The notes: generated by a model not told the origin, from the sequence alone. Shown: positions 42,115-52,559, counted from the first letter of the stretch. The stretch: DNA of 64,000 bases from Streptomyces sp. SID12488 (GCF_010548275.1 NZ_JAAGLT010000002.1:62001-126000), one strand, 5' to 3'. A program made the numbers and translations.

Positions 42115-43836
42115 TCAGCCCGCCTGGCCCATGCCCGCCGGGTTCGGCCAGCTCTGCGCGGCGGGCCAGCCCGTCGCCGGGGCCGGGGCCAGGCCCGGGC
42201 CGGTGGTGCCGCGGACCTGGGCGGCCGTGAGGCCGTTGCGGGCCGGGACGCCGGAGGGGGTGGGCTGCTGCGGCGGAACCATCTGCTGGGGCTGCGGCTG
42301 CTGGGGGATCGGCGGCTGCTGCATCTGCATCTGGGGCTGCTGCATCTGGGGCTGCGGGACCTGCTGCGGTTGCTGCTGCATGGGCATCTGCTGCATCTGC
42401 ATGTTCGCGCCGCCGTAGCTCTGCGCCCCGCCGCCATAGCTCTGGCCCGCGCCGCCGTAACTCTGCGCGGTCATCGCCGCCGGCATCTGCATGGCGGCGG
42501 GCATCTGCATCGGCACGGGAGCCTGCATCGGTACCTGCATGGGTGTCGGCATGCCGGTACCGGCTGCCGCGGCTGCTGCGAGCCCCGGCATACCGGTACC
42601 GAGGGCCTGAGCGGCTAGGCCCGGCATACCGCCCCCGTTGGTGGCACTGACCAGCCGGTCCACCGCCGCCGTGCCCGAGCTGTAGTTGGCCGATGCGGCC
42701 AGCTCCGGTACGGCGGCTCCCTTCCTGGTCCCGTAGAGCACCTGTTCCAGGCCGGACACCAGGCGACGTACGTCCACCTGGGGGCGCACCACGAGACGCA
42801 CGAAGCGACTGGACGAGCCGATCTTGTTGCCGCACTCACGGATCAGGATGCGATGCTCGGTGAGCATCCGGTCCCGGACCACGGTGCCCTCGGCGCCGAC
42901 GGGAAGGCGCACGAAGAGGAAGTTGCCCTGCGACGGGTAGACCGTCAGACCGGGCAGCGAGGAGAGCTGGCTGGCCATGTCGAGGCGGTCACGGCGCACC
43001 TGGTGGAGGCTCTGCATGTACTCCTGGCCGTGCTCCTTGAGCATGAACACCACGTACTCGGCGAAGGCGTTGAGGTTCCACTTCGGGAGCATCGAGCGGA
43101 CGCGGCCCGCGAGCGACGGGTTGGCGACCATGTAGCCGAAGCGGATGCCGTGCAGACCGAAGTTCTTGCCGAGGCTGCGCAGGACGATCACGTTGGGGCG
43201 GATCATCGCCTCCTGCACGACGCTCGGTTCGGCCTCCGCGTCGGCGAACTCCAGGAACGACTCGTCGATGATGATCAGGTCGAGGTCGGCCATCGCGTCC
43301 ATGAACTGCACGAGCGCGTGCTTGTGCAGGAAGCCGCCGTCGGGGTTGTTGGGGTTGCAGATGACGGCGACGCGGGTGCCACGCGCGCGGATGAACTCCG
43401 CGTACTGGCCGAGGTCGAGGTTGAAGCCGCTGGACTCCTGGAGCGGGAACATGTCGACCCGCTTGCCGGTCTCCATGGGCTGGTCGGTCCAGCGGCCGAA
43501 GGTGGGGACGGGGACGGCGAGGGATTCGCGGACCAGCAAGTGGTCGATCCACGTGATCAGTTCGGTCGATCCGTTGCCCATCGCCACGGCCTGCGGCGGC
43601 AGTTGGAGCAGATTGCACAGCTCGGCGGTGATCGTGTCGGCGCTGCTCGGGTAGAACGTGATGATGTCACGCAGTCGCGCCGACATGGTGTCCATCATGG
43701 CCGGGGTGGGGAAGTAGGGGTTGCACGGGATGCAGAAGTCGACCGGGCCGGTCCCGTCGCTCTCTCGCGCGAGCGCAGCCATCGAGGGGCTGTGCGCCGC
43801 CGTGCTGCGAAAGAGCGAGGTGACGTTGTCGGCCAT
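42115..43836 (-). CDS. PLP aminotransferase (HisC-like) with a long Met/Gln-rich C-terminal tail
   Basis: Residues 1 to about 375 form a fold-type I aminotransferase like histidinol-phosphate aminotransferases: GNGSTELITWIDHLL, VICNPNNPDGGFL, LIIIDESFLEF and the Schiff-base Lys in VLRSLGKNFGLHGIRFGY. The last 200 residues are unlike any enzyme domain: GMPGLAAQALGTGMPGL repeats, QSYGGAGQSYGGG repeats, then a run of Met, Gln and Pro (about residues 460-535). This looks disordered and adhesive, perhaps for scaffolding or condensates. Substrate unknown. An 11-nt repeat element lies 135 bp upstream. Confidence 0.85.
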   Translation of the reverse strand: MADNVTSLFRSTAAHSPSMAALARESDGTGPVDFCIPCNPYFPTPAMMDTMSARLRDIITFYPSSADTITAELCNLLQLPPQAVAMGNGSTELITWIDHLLVRESLAVPVPTFGRWTDQPMETGKRVDMFPLQESSGFNLDLGQYAEFIRARGTRVAVICNPNNPDGGFLHKHALVQFMDAMADLDLIIIDESFLEFADAEAEPSVVQEAMIRPNVIVLRSLGKNFGLHGIRFGYMVANPSLAGRVRSMLPKWNLNAFAEYVVFMLKEHGQEYMQSLHQVRRDRLDMASQLSSLPGLTVYPSQGNFLFVRLPVGAEGTVVRDRMLTEHRILIRECGNKIGSSSRFVRLVVRPQVDVRRLVSGLEQVLYGTRKGAAVPELAASANYSSGTAAVDRLVSATNGGGMPGLAAQALGTGMPGLAAAAAAGTGMPTPMQVPMQAPVPMQMPAAMQMPAAMTAQSYGGAGQSYGGGAQSYGGANMQMQQMPMQQQPQQVPQPQMQQPQMQMQQPPIPQQPQPQQMVPPQQPTPSGVPARNGLTAAQVRGTTGPGLAPAPATGWPAAQSWPNPAGMGQAG

Positions 43837-43970
43837 GGAACCTCCGTATGTGGCGGACCCGTTGGGGAGGACGGGTCCTCCGGCTCAGGGTGGCCCGTGC
43901 GGGGGAGTACGGGCCGTCCCTGAATACGGATGGCTGTGGGGTGCTGTTCAACCGCTGTGGTTTCGACAGA

Positions 43971-43992
43971 AAATTGTGAAGTTCCTGTGAAG
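43971..43992 (-). promoter_or_regulatory. Two CTTCACA 11-nt direct repeats before the aminotransferase
   Basis: Read leftward, CTTCACAGGAA is followed at once by CTTCACAATTT (43992 to 43971), the same 11-base periodicity and CTTCACAG core as at 25334 and 59216. PHO-box-like; the regulator is not known. Confidence 0.45.
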
Positions 43993-44016
43993 CCGGTCAC
44001 TGTCCCTTGAGGACGG

Positions 44017-45090
44017 TCACTGTCCCTCTGTCGTGAACGAGTGGATCGTCGTCGTGCGGTAGGTCCGACCCGGGTGCAGCACCGTGGACGGGAAGTCCGG
44101 CCGGTTCGGGGAGTCCGGGTGGTGCTGGGTCTCCAGGCACAGCGCGTCGCCCTGGCGGTGGACAGCACCACCGGTGCCGACGAGGGTGCCGTCGAGGAAG
44201 TTGCCCGAGTAGAACTGGAGGCCGGGCTCGGTGGTCGCGATCCGCAGCATGCGGCCCGACTCCGGTTCCCTGAGGGTGGCGACGTGCTCGGGCTCGGCCG
44301 TGACGCCCTTGTCGAGCACCCAGTTGTGGTCGAACCCCTTGGCGTACAGCAGCTGTTGGTCGGCGACCCGGAGGTCGGCGCCGACCGTCTTGGGCGTACG
44401 GAAGTCGAAGGGGGTGCCCGCGACCTCGGCCGGCTCACCGGCGGGGATGAGGCCGGAGTCGACGGGGGTGTAGCGGGCGGCGGCGATCTCCAGCTCGTGG
44501 CCGTTGATCGAGCCGCCGCTCTCGCCGGCCAGGTTCCAGTAGACGTGACTGGTGAGGTTGACGACGGTGATCTTGTCGGTGGTCGCCTCGTAGTCGACGC
44601 GCCAGTCGCCGTGCTCGGTGAGGGTGTAGGTGACCTTCGTCCGCAGCGTGCCGGGGAAGCCCATCTCGCCGTCGGCGCTGGTGTGTTGGAGGACCAGGCC
44701 CACGTCCGAACCCCGCGTGAACGGCTCGACCGCCCAGACGGCCTTGTCGAAGCCCGCGCTGCCGCCGTGCAGGCTGTTCTCCCCGTCGTTGACCGACAGT
44801 TGGTACGACGTGCCGTCCAGCGTGAACCGGCCCTTGCCGATGCGGTTGCCGTACCGGCCGACCAGGGCGCCGAAGTAGGGGCTGGAGGCGACGTAGTCCT
44901 CGATGGTGTCGAAGCCCAGCGAGACGTTCCGGTAGGTGCCGAGCCGGTCCGGGATCTCCAGGGACTGCACGATCCCGCCGTACGACAGGACCTTCAGACG
45001 GGTGCCGCCGTTCTCCAGCGACCAGCGGTGGATCTCCGTACCGTCGGCGAGTTTGCCGAAGAGTTCCTTCACGGGGTTCCTGCCTCCCAT
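44017..45090 (-). CDS. galM: Aldose 1-epimerase (galactose mutarotase)
   Basis: The 357-residue enzyme interconverts alpha and beta sugar anomers. NRIGKGRFTLDGTSYQL, SLHGGSAGFDKAVW (substrate His), LTSHVYWNLAG (catalytic His), FDHNWVLD and the catalytic Glu region LQFYSGN...CLETQHHPDSPN are present. The start at ATG 45090 has GGAGG 7 bases upstream; the same ATGGGAGGCAG block is repeated 15 bp earlier, so ATG 45105 is possible. Last gene of the ChvE-MmsA-MmsB operon, preparing imported sugars for a dehydrogenase that uses one anomer. Confidence 0.93.
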   Translation of the reverse strand: MGGRNPVKELFGKLADGTEIHRWSLENGGTRLKVLSYGGIVQSLEIPDRLGTYRNVSLGFDTIEDYVASSPYFGALVGRYGNRIGKGRFTLDGTSYQLSVNDGENSLHGGSAGFDKAVWAVEPFTRGSDVGLVLQHTSADGEMGFPGTLRTKVTYTLTEHGDWRVDYEATTDKITVVNLTSHVYWNLAGESGGSINGHELEIAAARYTPVDSGLIPAGEPAEVAGTPFDFRTPKTVGADLRVADQQLLYAKGFDHNWVLDKGVTAEPEHVATLREPESGRMLRIATTEPGLQFYSGNFLDGTLVGTGGAVHRQGDALCLETQHHPDSPNRPDFPSTVLHPGRTYRTTTIHSFTTEGQ

Positions 45091-45193
45091 AGCTCTGCCT
45101 CCCATGACGACGTACAAAAGCCGAAGGGTCCCGCGGACCGGTTGGCCGGCTGCCCGCGGGACCCACGACATGACGTGCAGACGAACTACGTGC

Positions 45194-46441
45194 CTACGAA
45201 CCGACCCTGCGCTTGTTCCACACGTCGAAGCCGACCGCGATCAGCAGGGCGGCGCCCTTGATGACCTGCTGCCAGTCGGTGCCCACGCTCAGGAGGTTCA
45301 TGCCGTTGTTCAGCACACCGAGGACGAGACCGCCGATGATGGCGCCGAGGACGGTGCCGACACCGCCGCTCATGGACGCGCCACCGATGAACGACGAGGC
45401 GATCGCCTCGAGTTCGAAGCTGAGACCCGCCTTCGGAGAGGCCGCGTTCAGACGGGCGGCGACCACCAGACCCGCCAGGGCCGCGAGCGCACCCATGTTG
45501 AGGAAGACGAGGAAGGTGACCTTCTTGTCCTTGACGCCGGACAGCTTCGCCGCCGGCAGGTTGCCGCCGATCGCGTAGATGTGACGGCCGAACACGGCAT
45601 TGCGCATGACATAGCCGTAGCCGACGACCAGCGCGCCGAGGACGATCAGGATGATCGGCGCGCCCTTGTAGCTGGCGAGCAGCATCGTGACGGTGAGAAC
45701 CGCCGCGGAGATGGCGACGAGCTTGAGCAGGAAGAGGTTCCTGGGCGCCACTTCCAGGGAGAACTCCTGCTGACGCTGGCGGTCGCGGACCTCCTGCAGC
45801 ACCACGAAGGCCAGCACCACGAAGCCCAGCAGCAGCGTGAGGTTGTGGTAGTTGGTGTCGGGACCGACCTCCGGCAGGAAGCCGTTGCCCATCTTCTGCA
45901 GACCGTCCGGGAACGGACCGAGCGTCTGGCCCTTCAGGAACATCTCCGTCAGACCGCGGAAGATCAGCATGCCCGCGAGGGTGACGATGAAGGACGGTAT
46001 GCCGAGATAGGCGATCAGGAAGCCCTGTGCCGCGCCGGCGGCGGCGCCGATCGCCAGGCACAGCACCAGCGCGAGCGGCCACGCCACACCGTGCTGCACG
46101 GTCAGTACGGCCGCGAAGGCGCCCGTGAACGCCGTCAGGGAACCGACCGAGAGGTCGATGTGACCCGCGATGATCACCAGCATCATGCCGATCGCGAGGA
46201 TCAGGATGTAGCTGTTCTGCAGGACCAGGTTGGAGACGTTGCGCGGCAGCAGCAGGTCCCCGCCGGTCCACACCTGGAACAGGACCACGAGCAGGCCGAG
46301 CGCGATCAGCATGCCGTACTGGCGCATGTTGCGCCGCAGGCCGTCCAGCACCAGCCGCAGCAGCCCGCCGCCGGAGGCGGAGCCTCCGCTCTTCCCGGGC
46401 GGCGCGGCCGCCGGGCTCTTGTCGGTCACGTCCGTGCTCAT
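45194..46441 (-). CDS. mmsB: Multiple-monosaccharide ABC transporter permease (MmsB/GguB type)
   Basis: The 415-residue permease has about ten hydrophobic segments ([55 protein letters not shown] and others) and the [23 protein letters not shown] loop of sugar-type ABC permeases. Its ATG overlaps the ATPase stop (ATGA). As in GguB it is a single permease that homodimerises, unlike the paired permeases of the second importer at 57-59 kb. Confidence 0.93.
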   Translation of the reverse strand: MSTDVTDKSPAAAPPGKSGGSASGGGLLRLVLDGLRRNMRQYGMLIALGLLVVLFQVWTGGDLLLPRNVSNLVLQNSYILILAIGMMLVIIAGHIDLSVGSLTAFTGAFAAVLTVQHGVAWPLALVLCLAIGAAAGAAQGFLIAYLGIPSFIVTLAGMLIFRGLTEMFLKGQTLGPFPDGLQKMGNGFLPEVGPDTNYHNLTLLLGFVVLAFVVLQEVRDRQRQQEFSLEVAPRNLFLLKLVAISAAVLTVTMLLASYKGAPIILIVLGALVVGYGYVMRNAVFGRHIYAIGGNLPAAKLSGVKDKKVTFLVFLNMGALAALAGLVVAARLNAASPKAGLSFELEAIASSFIGGASMSGGVGTVLGAIIGGLVLGVLNNGMNLLSVGTDWQQVIKGAALLIAVGFDVWNKRRVGS

Positions 46442-47991
46442 CGCGTTACCTCTTTGTCCTTCGTCATCTGACGCATCAGCACTTCCTGCGTGGCCTCGGC
46501 CCGCGGGAACTCACCCGTGAGCCGTCCGGCGGCCATCGTGTAGATGCGGTCGCACATACCGAGCAGTTCCGGCAGCTCGGAGGAGATGAAGACGACCGCC
46601 TTGCCCTGGGCGGCCAGCTGGTCGATGACCGTGTAGATCTCGAACTTGGCACCGACGTCGATACCGCGCGTCGGCTCGTCCAGGATCAGCACGTCCGGAC
46701 CGGCGAAGATCCACTTGCTGAGGACGACCTTCTGCTGGTTGCCGCCGGACAGCTTGCCCACCGGTTCGAAGACGGTCGGCGCCTTGATGTTCATGGACTT
46801 GCGGTAGCCCTCGGAGACCTGCCGCTCCGCCTGCTCGTCGACCACGCCCCGCTTCGAGACCTTGTTCAGGGCGGTCATCGAGATGTTGCGGTTGATCGTG
46901 TCGATGAGGTTGAGGCCGTAGTGCTTGCGGTCCTCGGTGACGTAGGCGATCCCGTGGCCGATCGCCTCGGCGACCGACTTCGTGCGGATCTCCTTGCCGT
47001 CCTTGAGGACCGTCCCGCCCGCGTACCGGCCGTAGGTGCGTCCGAAGACGCTCATGGCGAGCTCGGTGCGGCCGGCGCCCATGAGACCGGCAATGCCGAC
47101 GATCTCCCCGCGGCGCACCTGGATCGACACATCGTCGACCACCTTGCGCTGCTGGTCGATCGGGTGGTGCACCGTCCAGTCGCGGATCTCCAGCGCCGGG
47201 GCCGCGTCCTTGTCCGCCGCCTCGTGCGGGGTGCGCTCCGGGAAGCGGTGGTCGAGGTCGCGGCCGACCATGCCGCTGATGATCCGGTCCTCGGTCGTCT
47301 CCGCCGACTTCACGTCGAGCGTCTCGATCGTGTGACCGTCGCGGATGATCGTCACCGAGTCGGCGACCTTGCGGATCTCGTTGAGCTTGTGGGAGATGAT
47401 GATCGAGGTGATGCCCTGCGTCTTCAACTCCAGGATGAGATCCAGGAGTTTGCCGCTGTCCTCGTCGTTCAGCGCCGCCGTCGGCTCATCCAGGATGAGC
47501 AGCTTCACCTTCTTCGACAGCGCCTTCGCGATCTCCACGAGCTGCTGCTTGCCCACGCCGATGTCGGTGACGCGGGTCTCCGGGTGGTCGTCGAGACCGA
47601 CCCGGCGCAGCAGCTCCGTGGCGTGCCGCAGGGTCTCCCGCCAGTCGATGAACCCGCCCCTGGCGTGTTCGTTGCCGAGGAAGATGTTCTCCGCCAGGGA
47701 GAGGTACGGCGACAGCGCCAGCTCCTGGTGGATGATAACGATGCCGTGCTGCTCGCTCGCCCGGATGTCCTTGAACTGGACGACGTCTCCCTCGAAGAGG
47801 ATGTCGCCGTCGTAGGTCCCGTGCGGATGGACGCCGGAGAGCACCTTCATCAAGGTGGACTTCCCGGCGCCGTTCTCACCACAGATGGCGTGGACCTCGC
47901 CCTGACGGACAGTCAGTGATACGTCCGACAGCGCTTTTACGCCGGGAAAGGTCTTGACGATCGAGCGCATTTCCAGGACGGGTCCCGCCAT
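46438..47991 (-). CDS. mmsA: Multiple-monosaccharide ABC transporter ATPase (MmsA/GguA type)
   Basis: The 517-residue protein contains two ABC cassettes. The first has [30 protein letters not shown] and [15 protein letters not shown]. The second has the degenerate Walker [31 protein letters not shown] and [16 protein letters not shown], as usual for sugar importers. Start ATG 47991 follows GGAAGG. It couples ATP hydrolysis to monosaccharide uptake with the neighbouring permease and binding protein. Confidence 0.95.
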   Translation of the reverse strand: MAGPVLEMRSIVKTFPGVKALSDVSLTVRQGEVHAICGENGAGKSTLMKVLSGVHPHGTYDGDILFEGDVVQFKDIRASEQHGIVIIHQELALSPYLSLAENIFLGNEHARGGFIDWRETLRHATELLRRVGLDDHPETRVTDIGVGKQQLVEIAKALSKKVKLLILDEPTAALNDEDSGKLLDLILELKTQGITSIIISHKLNEIRKVADSVTIIRDGHTIETLDVKSAETTEDRIISGMVGRDLDHRFPERTPHEAADKDAAPALEIRDWTVHHPIDQQRKVVDDVSIQVRRGEIVGIAGLMGAGRTELAMSVFGRTYGRYAGGTVLKDGKEIRTKSVAEAIGHGIAYVTEDRKHYGLNLIDTINRNISMTALNKVSKRGVVDEQAERQVSEGYRKSMNIKAPTVFEPVGKLSGGNQQKVVLSKWIFAGPDVLILDEPTRGIDVGAKFEIYTVIDQLAAQGKAVVFISSELPELLGMCDRIYTMAAGRLTGEFPRAEATQEVLMRQMTKDKEVTR

Positions 47992-48023
47992 GGTCTTGCC
48001 TTCCAATCCGTAAGGTTCGACGC

Positions 48024-49130
48024 TTACTTGAGCTGGTCCGCCGTGTAGTAACCGTCGTCGACGAGCTCCTTCTCGTAGTTGCTCTTGTCGACGCTCACAG
48101 GCTGCAGCAGGTAGGCGGGGACGACCTTCGTGCCGTTGTCGTACGACTTGGTGTCGTTGATCTCGGGCTTCTTGCCGTTGAGGGAGGCGTCGACCATGTT
48201 CGTGGCGACCTCGGCGAGCTTGCGGAGGTCCTTGTAGACGGTCTGCGACTGCTGGCCCGCGATGATCGACTTCACCGACGCCAGCTCGGCGTCCTGGCCG
48301 GTGACGATCGGCAGCGGCTTCGCGGCGGTGCCGTAACCGTCCGACTTCAACGCGGCGATGATGCCGATGGAGATGCCGTCGTAGGGCGAGAGCACCGCGT
48401 CGACCCGGCCGGTCTTGTAGGACGAGGTGAGGTTGTCCTCCATGCGCTTCTGGGCGGTGGCGCCGTCCCAGCGCAGGGTCGTGACCTGGGTGATCGCGGT
48501 CTGGCCGGACTTGACCACCAGCTTCTTGCTGTCGATGTACGGCTGGAGCACGCTCATCGCGCCGTTGAAGAAGTACTTGGTGTTGTTGTCGTCGTTGGAG
48601 CCGGCGAACAGCTCGATGTTGAACGGGCCCTTGCCGCTCGCCAGACCCAGCTTGTCGACGATGTAGCCGGCCTGGAGCTTGCCGACCTTCTCGTTGTCGA
48701 AGGACGCGTAGTAGTCGACGTTCTTCGTGCCGAGGATCAGGCGGTCGTAGGAGATCACCGGGATCTTGGCGTCGGCGGCCTGCTGGAGCACGTTGTTCAG
48801 GGACTTGTTGTCGATGGCGGCGATCACCAGCGCCTTGACGCCCTGAGTGATCAGGTTCTCGATCTGCGAGACCTGCTGGTCGGGGTCGTCCTCGCCGAAG
48901 ACCAGCTTGGTCTTGTAGCCCTTGGCCTTGAGGTCCTTCTCGACGTTGGCGCCGTCGGTGATCCAGCGCTCGGAGGACTTGGTCGGCATCGCGATGCCGA
49001 TGGTGCCGCCCTTGGCACTGTCCCCGCTTGCGTCACTGCCACCCTCACCGCTCTGCCCGCAGGCGGAGAGGGAGAGGGCGAGGGCAGCCGAGGTGGCTAT
49101 GGCGGAGAGTGCGGCTCTGCGAGTACGCAT
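48024..49130 (-). CDS. chvE: Sugar-binding lipoprotein of ABC importer (ChvE type)
   Basis: The 368-residue binding protein has a lipoprotein signal ([21 protein letters not shown]) and a periplasmic-binding-protein fold: [77 protein letters not shown] and [18 protein letters not shown]. This matches ChvE/MmsA-operon receptors that take L-arabinose, D-galactose, D-fucose and related aldoses. First gene of the chvE-mmsA-mmsB-galM operon. Its 5' region holds TGTTCGA (49231), a weak echo of the shared sugar operator. Confidence 0.93.
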   Translation of the reverse strand: MRTRRAALSAIATSAALALSLSACGQSGEGGSDASGDSAKGGTIGIAMPTKSSERWITDGANVEKDLKAKGYKTKLVFGEDDPDQQVSQIENLITQGVKALVIAAIDNKSLNNVLQQAADAKIPVISYDRLILGTKNVDYYASFDNEKVGKLQAGYIVDKLGLASGKGPFNIELFAGSNDDNNTKYFFNGAMSVLQPYIDSKKLVVKSGQTAITQVTTLRWDGATAQKRMEDNLTSSYKTGRVDAVLSPYDGISIGIIAALKSDGYGTAAKPLPIVTGQDAELASVKSIIAGQQSQTVYKDLRKLAEVATNMVDASLNGKKPEINDTKSYDNGTKVVPAYLLQPVSVDKSNYEKELVDDGYYTADQLK

Positions 49131-49274
49131 GATCATCATCCTTGATGTCGTGAGGCCAGGAGCGGTCTGGCGGTTCGGGCGTCCTGTTCGGCGGTGCGGG
49201 AGGAACCCGAGAGAGAGTCGTGTCGGAGTCTGTTCGACTGCGTCGTGTTTTGTGAAGGGGAGTTGTCCGTAACG

Positions 49275-50243
49275 TTATGCAGGCGTTTCGAACCGCTTGA
49301 GATCGCCCGGCAGTCGTGAGCCGAGCGGCGCCATGTCGGTGTCCGCTCCGTGTCGCGCGAGCAGGTCCAGCGCGAGTCGGCCGCGCCGCACCCTCTCCTT
49401 GGCCGTGCTCAGGGTGAGATCACGCATGTGGTTCCCGTAGGGGTAGATCCCGGGAGCCTTCGACAGGCCGAACTTCAGGTAGAGCGGTGCGCCGCGCCGG
49501 ATCAGCTCGGCGACCTCGTACATCCGGATGTAGCCGCCGAGATCGTCGGGGGCCTCGATGTACATGTCCATGGGAGCGGCCGACACCCGCCGGATCTCCG
49601 TGAGGTGATCGAGCGTCAGATCACTCGGCACGTTGATCGAGTCGCCGCCGAGGTTCTCGTACACGGCGTACGCGGCCGGGTTCACCGGCCCGATCAGCGC
49701 CGACACCTTGAGCGTCGTCTCCGCCGGGATGATCCCGGCGAGCCGCGCCCGGTGCAGGGCCCACAGCACGCCCTCGTCGGCGACGAGCAGGCACTGCACG
49801 CCCAACTCGGTTGCCCGGACGGCGTCTTCGACACACCCGGCGACCGCGTCGTGACCGCGGGCGCGCAGACCGCCGCCCTTGGAGTCGGTACGGGTGGAGC
49901 CGCCGATGTCCCAGGTGCCGCGCGGACCGGTGAACAGGCAGAGCTCGATGTCCCGCTCGGCCGTCGCCTCCACCATCTCGGTGATCTCGGCGTCGGTCAG
50001 CATCCAGATACCGCTGCCCTGGCTGACCCGGTGGATCGGCACGTCGAGCCGCGATGACTCCTTGAGGACCACACCGAGCGCCTCGGGCCCCTCGACGGAG
50101 GGAACCTCGGTACGCCAGCGTCCGCCACCGGGGAAGGTGTGCGGGGAGGCGTCGGCGGGGTCGAGGGCGGGCGCGTCCAGGCCGAGCGCGGCGAGCGCCT
50201 GCTCTCCCGGGCGGCGGGCTGCGGAGGCGGTGGTGTCGGTCAC
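49275..50243 (-). CDS. U32-peptidase-like TIM-barrel protein in the sugar-acid operon
   Basis: The 322-residue cytoplasmic protein looks like a TIM barrel of the U32 type: FPGGGRWRTEVPSVEGPEAL, ATERDIELCLFTGPRGTWDIGG, TELGVQCLLVADEGVLWAL, LKVSALIGPVNPAAYAVYENLGGDSINVPSDL, MDMYIEAPDDLGGYIRMYEVAELI, LYLKFGLSKAPGIYPYG. A proteolytic role makes little sense beside a sugar-acid dehydratase and dehydrogenase. A lyase, aldolase or isomerase role in the missing last steps is possible. GTG 50243 follows GAAGGACAG. No homologue with a known activity comes to mind. Confidence 0.65.
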   Translation of the reverse strand: MTDTTASAARRPGEQALAALGLDAPALDPADASPHTFPGGGRWRTEVPSVEGPEALGVVLKESSRLDVPIHRVSQGSGIWMLTDAEITEMVEATAERDIELCLFTGPRGTWDIGGSTRTDSKGGGLRARGHDAVAGCVEDAVRATELGVQCLLVADEGVLWALHRARLAGIIPAETTLKVSALIGPVNPAAYAVYENLGGDSINVPSDLTLDHLTEIRRVSAAPMDMYIEAPDDLGGYIRMYEVAELIRRGAPLYLKFGLSKAPGIYPYGNHMRDLTLSTAKERVRRGRLALDLLARHGADTDMAPLGSRLPGDLKRFETPA

Positions 50244-50400
50244 AATCTGTCCTTCAGGATCGGCAGGTCCGGCTGGTTCGCGAGGTCCGGCTGGTTCGGT
50301 ATTTCGGACAAGGTTCGCGGCTCTGGGTGCACAAGACTTTGGATGTACGCCGGTACGGAGTCGTCAGGTACCCCGTACCGGCGTACGGCTCAGGGGTGTG

Positions 50401-51405
50401 TCATGGCCGCAGCAGGACCTTCCCGACCTTCGGATCGCCGGATCCCACCAACTCGATGGCCTGCGGAAACTCATCCAGCGGCAGCTCGTGCGTGACGAGC
50501 GGCAGCGGGTCGAGGAGCCCGGCCCCGAAGACCCGCACCGTGTGCGCCCAGGCGTCCGGCGCCGCACCGAACACGGTGTGCACCTCCAGCTGCCGTACGA
50601 CGAGATCCGTCGGGTCCAGCCCGTCCGCACCCGACGCCGGGATCCCGGTAAGAACCAGCCGGCCGCCGCGCCGCAGCAGGGCGGCGGCGGTGACTGCCGC
50701 GTCCGCGGACCCGGCGGTCTCGATGACGACGTCGAAGTCGTCCGGCAGCTCCTGGTCCTTGGTACGGAACTCCGTGGCACCGAACTTCTTCGACAGCTCG
50801 GCCCGGTCCGGACGCGTCCCCACGACGAGCAGCTCGGACGGCGAGCCCGCCTTCAGGAACTGAACGGCGAACATCCCGAGCGTGCCCGTGCCCACCACGG
50901 CGACCCGCTCACCCGGAACGGCGTTCGCCTTGAGCGCGGCGGCGGCGATGCACGCGGCCGGCTCCAGCAGCGCCGCCGCGGTCAGGTCCGCGTCCGCGGG
51001 CAGAACGTGCAGCAGGCGGGCGGGCAGCGTCAGCGTGGTGGCCATCGCGCCGGGCTCGGTGAACCCGGTCTCCTCGTACCCGGCCGAGCACAGCGTGGTC
51101 TCGCCCGCGTGACAGCGGTCGCACACCTGGCAGTTGCGGAAACCCTCGCCAACCACCTTGCTGCCTACGAGAGTCGAAGGCACTCCGGCCCCGACCGCGG
51201 TCACCGTCCCGGACCACTCGTGGCCCGGGGTGAGGGGGTAACGGACGTACCCCTCCGGCCTGTTGCCCTGGTACACCTCGCGGTCGCTGCCGCAGATGCC
51301 GACGGCGTGGACCCGGACGAGGGCTTCGCCCGCGTCCGGCTGACGAGGCTCGTGCGGCACCAGACGGTGCTCACCCGGAGCCTCGATCACTACCGCGCTG
51401 CTCAC
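50401..51405 (-). CDS. Zinc-dependent alcohol/sugar dehydrogenase (MDR family)
   Basis: The 334-residue enzyme has the catalytic zinc site (AVGICGSDREVY, TPGHEWSG, LLEPAACIAAAAL), four structural-zinc Cys in NCQVCDRCHAGETTLC and the NAD fold VAVVGTGTLGMFAVQFLKAG. It resembles L-threonine/sorbitol-type dehydrogenases. GTG 51405 overlaps the dehydratase stop (GTGA). In this operon it may oxidise the sugar to its lactone, or oxidise a downstream deoxy sugar acid; either fits. Confidence 0.87.
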   Translation of the reverse strand: MSSAVVIEAPGEHRLVPHEPRQPDAGEALVRVHAVGICGSDREVYQGNRPEGYVRYPLTPGHEWSGTVTAVGAGVPSTLVGSKVVGEGFRNCQVCDRCHAGETTLCSAGYEETGFTEPGAMATTLTLPARLLHVLPADADLTAAALLEPAACIAAAALKANAVPGERVAVVGTGTLGMFAVQFLKAGSPSELLVVGTRPDRAELSKKFGATEFRTKDQELPDDFDVVIETAGSADAAVTAAALLRRGGRLVLTGIPASGADGLDPTDLVVRQLEVHTVFGAAPDAWAHTVRVFGAGLLDPLPLVTHELPLDEFPQAIELVGSGDPKVGKVLLRP

Positions 51406-52559
51406 TCGGTCCCCTTGGGCTTGCGCTGCTCCCAGCCCTCGGCCCACAGGTCGAAGCGGGCCTGCTGCTGCGGGAACTCCGCCGCCGCGTCCACGTCCAG
51501 CTCGACACCGAGGCCGGGCTTGTCGGAGAGGTGGAAGTAGCCGTCCACGACCTCCGGGGCGCCCGAGACGATCTTCTTGATCTCCGCGTCCGCGAAGTCG
51601 TTGAAGTGCTCGAGGATCTTGAAGTTCGGGGAGGTGAACCCGACCTGGAGGGAGGCGGCGGTCAGTACCGGTCCGCCCACGTTGTGCGGCGCGACCAGCA
51701 CGTAGTGCGTCTCGGCGGTCGCGGCCAGCTTGCGGGTCTCCCAGATGCCGCCGATGTGACCGACGTCGGGCTGGATGATGTCCACGGCCTGGCTCTCGAA
51801 GAGCTCCCGGAACTCGATCCGGTCGTGGATGCGCTCACCCGTGGCCACCGGGATGTCGACCTTGGCGGCGACCTTCTCCAGCGCCTTCAGGTTCTCCGGC
51901 GGGCAGGGCTCCTCCAGCCACGCGGGCTTGAAGGGCGCCAGGTCCTTGGCGAGGCGGATGGCGGTGGCAGGGGAGAAGCGGCCGTGCATCTCGAGCATCA
52001 GCTCGGTGTCCGGCCCGATGGCGTCCCGCACGGCCTCGATCAGGGAGACCGCGTACAGGCTCTGCTCGTGGTCCAGCTCGAAGTGGCCGGTCCCGAAGGG
52101 GTCGATCTTGAGCGCCTTGTAACCGCGCTCGACGACCCCCTTCGCCGCCTTGTGGTACGCCTCCGGGGTGCGCTCGGTGGTGTACCAGCCGTTGGCGTAC
52201 GCCTTGACCTTGTCGGTCACCTTGCCGCCGAGCAGCTGCCACACCGGCACGCCGAGGGCCTTGCCCTTGATGTCCCAGCACGCCATCTCGATCACCGCGA
52301 TGCCGGACATCACGATCTCGCCGGCCCGGCCGTAGTCGCCGTACTTCATGCGCTTGACCAGGTCCTCGACAGCGAACGGGTCGGAGCCGAGAATGTGGTT
52401 GGTCTTCGCCTCGTGCAGATAGCCGAGCAGCGCGTCGGTGTGGCCCAGCATGCGGGTCTCGCCGACGCCGGTGAGTCCCTCGTCGGTGTGCACCTGGACG
52501 TAGGTCAGGTTCCGCCACGGCGTCCCGACCACGTGCGTGCTGATTCCCGTGATGCGCAC
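51402..52559 (-). CDS. Enolase-superfamily acid-sugar dehydratase (galactonate dehydratase-like)
   Basis: The 385-residue mandelate racemase/muconate-lactonising family enzyme has metal ligands in MLEMHGRFS (Glu), WLEEPCPPEN and ATGERIHDR, an acid/base His in LEMHGRF and the Asp-His pair in QPDVGHIGG. The Glu-X-His arrangement is that of galactonate-type dehydratases, which remove water from an aldonic acid to give a 2-keto-3-deoxy acid. The exact sugar acid cannot be read from sequence. First gene of the operon, 28 bp after the shared operator. Confidence 0.88.
   Translation of the reverse strand: MRITGISTHVVGTPWRNLTYVQVHTDEGLTGVGETRMLGHTDALLGYLHEAKTNHILGSDPFAVEDLVKRMKYGDYGRAGEIVMSGIAVIEMACWDIKGKALGVPVWQLLGGKVTDKVKAYANGWYTTERTPEAYHKAAKGVVERGYKALKIDPFGTGHFELDHEQSLYAVSLIEAVRDAIGPDTELMLEMHGRFSPATAIRLAKDLAPFKPAWLEEPCPPENLKALEKVAAKVDIPVATGERIHDRIEFRELFESQAVDIIQPDVGHIGGIWETRKLAATAETHYVLVAPHNVGGPVLTAASLQVGFTSPNFKILEHFNDFADAEIKKIVSGAPEVVDGYFHLSDKPGLGVELDVDAAAEFPQQQARFDLWAEGWEQRKPKGTE

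Noticed and set aside
46921..47919. Plus-strand frame opposite the mmsA ATPase
   Set aside because: Shadow of two intact ABC cassettes on the minus strand.
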